Assembly: GCA_022564455.1 (NCBI GenBank)
Contig: JADFLK010000130.1
Coordinates: forward strand, 1 to 6,567
Direction: 5' to 3'
Source of the DNA: Bacteroidota bacterium
Lineage (GTDB): Bacteria > Bacteroidota > Rhodothermia > Rhodothermales > Rubricoccaceae
DNA: 6,567 nt
In this document: piece by piece, positions 6,167 through 6,567 of the stretch
How the letters are laid out: each line of letters opens with the position of its first letter
Numbering within the stretch: position 1 is the stretch's first letter
Made by a program: the position numbers and the translations under genes
The notes under the pieces: model-generated
Databases searched by the model: none
What the model was told of the DNA's origin: nothing
Seen by the model: only the letters and a program-made list of their open reading frames with translations

Positions 6167-6567
6167 CTACTTCTCCCCCTCCCCTTTTTCAGGGGAGGGG
6201 GCCGGGGAGAGGGGCGACTCGCGAAAACTCATGGCAATGCGCTCGAGAACCATACTCAATTGGCTGTAAACCTGCCGGTTCTTGAACCGCACTACCGTCA
6301 TCCCACAGTCCTCCAGAAAGATTTGTCGTTCCACATCATATTCGCGTTGAGCAGGATCATTATGAACAGACCCATCAACTTCGACGACCAGCTTTTTTTG
6401 GCGCAATAGAAATCCACGATGTACGGCCCGATGCTGTGCTGACGGCGGAACTTCTTATCCTCCAAGTGACGCCGCCGCAGGTTCTTCCACAGGATAGCCT
6501 CGGCCCGTGTTTGCCGTCGTCGTAGTACACGACTTCGCTCTTTCAGTATCGAGCGCTTGTGCAAACG
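6167..6567 (-). pseudogene. DUF559 (Vsr-like) endonuclease-domain protein, frameshifted and cut by the window edge
   Basis: Two overlapping minus-strand frames together make one DUF559 protein. The first frame (from the right edge down to about 6393) gives LRRRQTRAEAILWKNLRRR and FRRQHSIGPYIVDFYCAKK. The second (about 6399 to 6167) continues KKLVVEVDGSVHND and ends with EDCGMTVVRFKNRQV. These are the family's usual blocks, including the Asp of IVDF and the acidic VEVDG of a PD-(D/E)XK-like, very-short-patch-repair-type nuclease. The break is at seven A residues (T7 at 6393-6399 on the plus strand); eight would restore the frame as C-A-K-K-K-L-V-V-E. The true start probably lies beyond the edge, since only a TTG at 6562-6564 is available. 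The last 16 or so residues, rich in Pro, Ser, Gly and Glu, are encoded by a G/C palindrome. Function and substrate are not established. Confidence 0.8.
6175..6201. repeat. perfect G/C palindrome at the 3' end of the DUF559 gene
   Basis: CCCCCTCCCCT (6175-6185) and AGGGGAGGGGG (6191-6201) form an 11-bp perfect stem around the loop TTTTC. Flanking sequence offers a second pairing of TCTCCCC (6172-6178) with GGGGAGA (6204-6210), so the whole element spans about 6171-6214. It encodes the low-complexity tail of the DUF559 protein (the PAPSPEKGEGEK part) and ends about 15 bases before the dehydrogenase ATG. No T-run follows on the minus strand, so it is not a standard terminator. It looks like a member of the dispersed G/C-rich palindromes found in many bacterial genomes. 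Confidence 0.75.

Noticed and set aside
6385..6406. Programmed -1 ribosomal frameshift in the DUF559 gene.
   Set aside because: The zero-frame codons across the run are AAA AAA AGC, so the canonical slippery heptamer phase is not met; a deletion, read error or transcriptional slippage explains it better.

Overview
The window looks like a chromosomal segment of an environmental bacterium of moderate to high GC. A plausible placement is the Bacteroidota/Rhodothermota side of the tree. That is inferred from two things: most genes lack a Shine-Dalgarno sequence ahead of the start, and the set of protein families (DinB-like, DUF819, aromatic acyl-CoA ligase with RidA) fits. Nothing here fixes the taxon.

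Left part, plus strand (1-2172). The window opens in the last codons of a MazE/AbrB-type antitoxin, which overlaps a complete MazF toxin (80-400). After 129 bases with a small hairpin come an SRPBCC-fold protein (530-976) and, 11 bases later, a DUF819 multi-pass membrane protein (988-2172). These two are probably co-transcribed.

Right part, minus strand (6567 down to 2288). In transcription order there is a DUF559 (Vsr-like) endonuclease gene entering from the right edge and broken by a one-base frameshift in an A7 run. It is followed by an acyl-CoA dehydrogenase, a RidA-family protein, an AMP-forming aromatic acyl-CoA ligase of the 2-aminobenzoate/benzoate type, and a DinB-like protein of clearly lower GC. 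The ligase, RidA and dehydrogenase together suggest a CoA-thioester route for an aminated aromatic acid such as anthranilate. The ligase would activate the acid, and RidA would deal with an enamine/imine or ammonia release. The dehydrogenase would do a later beta-oxidation-type step. The hydroxylase/reductase expected in such a pathway is not in the window. The plus and minus halves converge across 115 bases (2173-2287) that hold no clear gene.

The most unusual content is small repeat DNA at gene boundaries and inside genes. Both internal junctions of the catabolic operon carry three-unit arrays of related 7-bp repeats (consensus TYAGKGG), and one array supplies the dehydrogenase stop codon. 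A GC-rich palindrome sits in frame inside the ligase gene and adds a probable loop of about nine residues. Another G/C palindrome forms the C-terminus of the DUF559 protein, directly ahead of the dehydrogenase start. No strong new multi-gene defence or mobile system is evident. The DUF559-plus-palindrome unit is the best candidate for something under-described.
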